Shown in pieces: positions 5,739-5,826 of a stretch of 5,826 bases of DNA (positions within the stretch are counted from its first letter, which is position 1; each line of letters starts with the position of its first letter). A program made the translations under genes and the position numbers. Under the pieces are notes generated by a model. That model ran no database searches, had not been told where the DNA came from, and worked only from the letters and a program-made list of their open reading frames with translations. The DNA comes from Desulfamplus sp. (lineage in GTDB: Bacteria; Desulfobacterota; Desulfobacteria; Desulfobacterales; Desulfobacteraceae), in the NCBI GenBank assembly GCA_015233755.1, contig JADFXA010000147.1, positions 1 to 5,826 on the forward strand, given 5' to 3'.

Positions 5739-5826
5739 TTATATTTTCCTCCAACAAAGATACTTTGTTCATATCCAGCACATCACGTATTTTCTTATCA
5801 AGGTCATTTATCGTAATCGGCTTCAT
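5728..5826 (-). CDS. Response regulator receiver domain, C-terminal end, cut by window edge
   Basis: An open frame enters from the right edge and ends with TGA at 5730-5728. The 32 visible residues begin MKPITINDLDKKIRDVLDM. This matches the last part of a CheY-like receiver: the conserved lysine-proline pair, here KPI, followed by the final amphipathic helix. A short tail (NKVSLLEENINEH) follows, so no DNA-binding output domain is attached after the receiver. The ATG at the very edge is probably an internal methionine. The gene overlaps the start of the PAS/Cys4 protein by 11 bases in another frame. Family call is from a short segment; an independent 32-residue peptide is the less likely alternative. 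Confidence 0.65.
   Translation of the reverse strand: MKPITINDLDKKIRDVLDMNKVSLLEENINEH
5747..5752 (-). promoter_or_regulatory. Ribosome binding site GGAGGA of the PAS protein, inside the response-regulator gene
   Basis: The site lies within the last codons of the upstream response regulator, with an 8-base spacer to the ATG at 5738. Ribosomes ending at 5728 pass over this start, the usual layout for translational coupling of partner genes. Confidence 0.7.

Overview
The window reads as chromosomal DNA from an AT-rich Gram-negative bacterium. An outer membrane is implied by an OmpA-type peptidoglycan-binding protein, two predicted lipoproteins and a YnbE/YdbL pair. Menaquinone is probably made by the futalosine route, because MqnD is present. 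A sensor protein with the C-terminal Cys4 tail often seen in deltaproteobacterial (Desulfobacterota) signalling proteins points to that group. This assignment is inference from gene content; there is no rRNA or other direct phylogenetic marker. I see no mobile element, tRNA, rRNA or CRISPR array.

Left part (1-966, minus strand). The first 64 codons of a dihydroorotate dehydrogenase (pyrD) run off the left edge. Just upstream of it, in the same direction, is an unrecognised exported protein whose layout resembles an LPP20-type domain.

Middle part (967-2604, plus strand). Across a short, very AT-rich divergent spacer lies an LPP20-like lipoprotein. After it come two perfect or nearly perfect palindromes in a 111-base gap, then an exported coiled-coil protein with an OmpA/MotB-like C-terminal domain. 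This block looks like a small cell-envelope module.

Right part (2610-5826, minus strand). Convergent with the OmpA-like gene, and only 5 bases from it, is the end of a run of minus-strand genes. In transcription order these are: the tail of a response-regulator receiver domain at the window edge, a PAS/Cys4 sensor protein whose start overlaps it by 11 bases, a 234-base gap with a candidate promoter, mqnD, a ynbE-like lipoprotein and a ydbL-like periplasmic protein. YnbE and YdbL normally accompany the large AsmA-like protein YdbH in an envelope lipid-transport system. Here no ydbH lies in the window, and mqnD occupies the place where it would be expected.

The points most worth a second look are the ynbE-ydbL pair without ydbH, a G-quadruplex-type G-run pattern covering the ynbE ribosome binding site and start codon, the divergent pair of LPP20-like proteins, and the cysteine-rich linker with altered GHTD motif in the OmpA-like protein. 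Nothing in the window is clearly a new system. The envelope module is the best candidate for unexplored biology.
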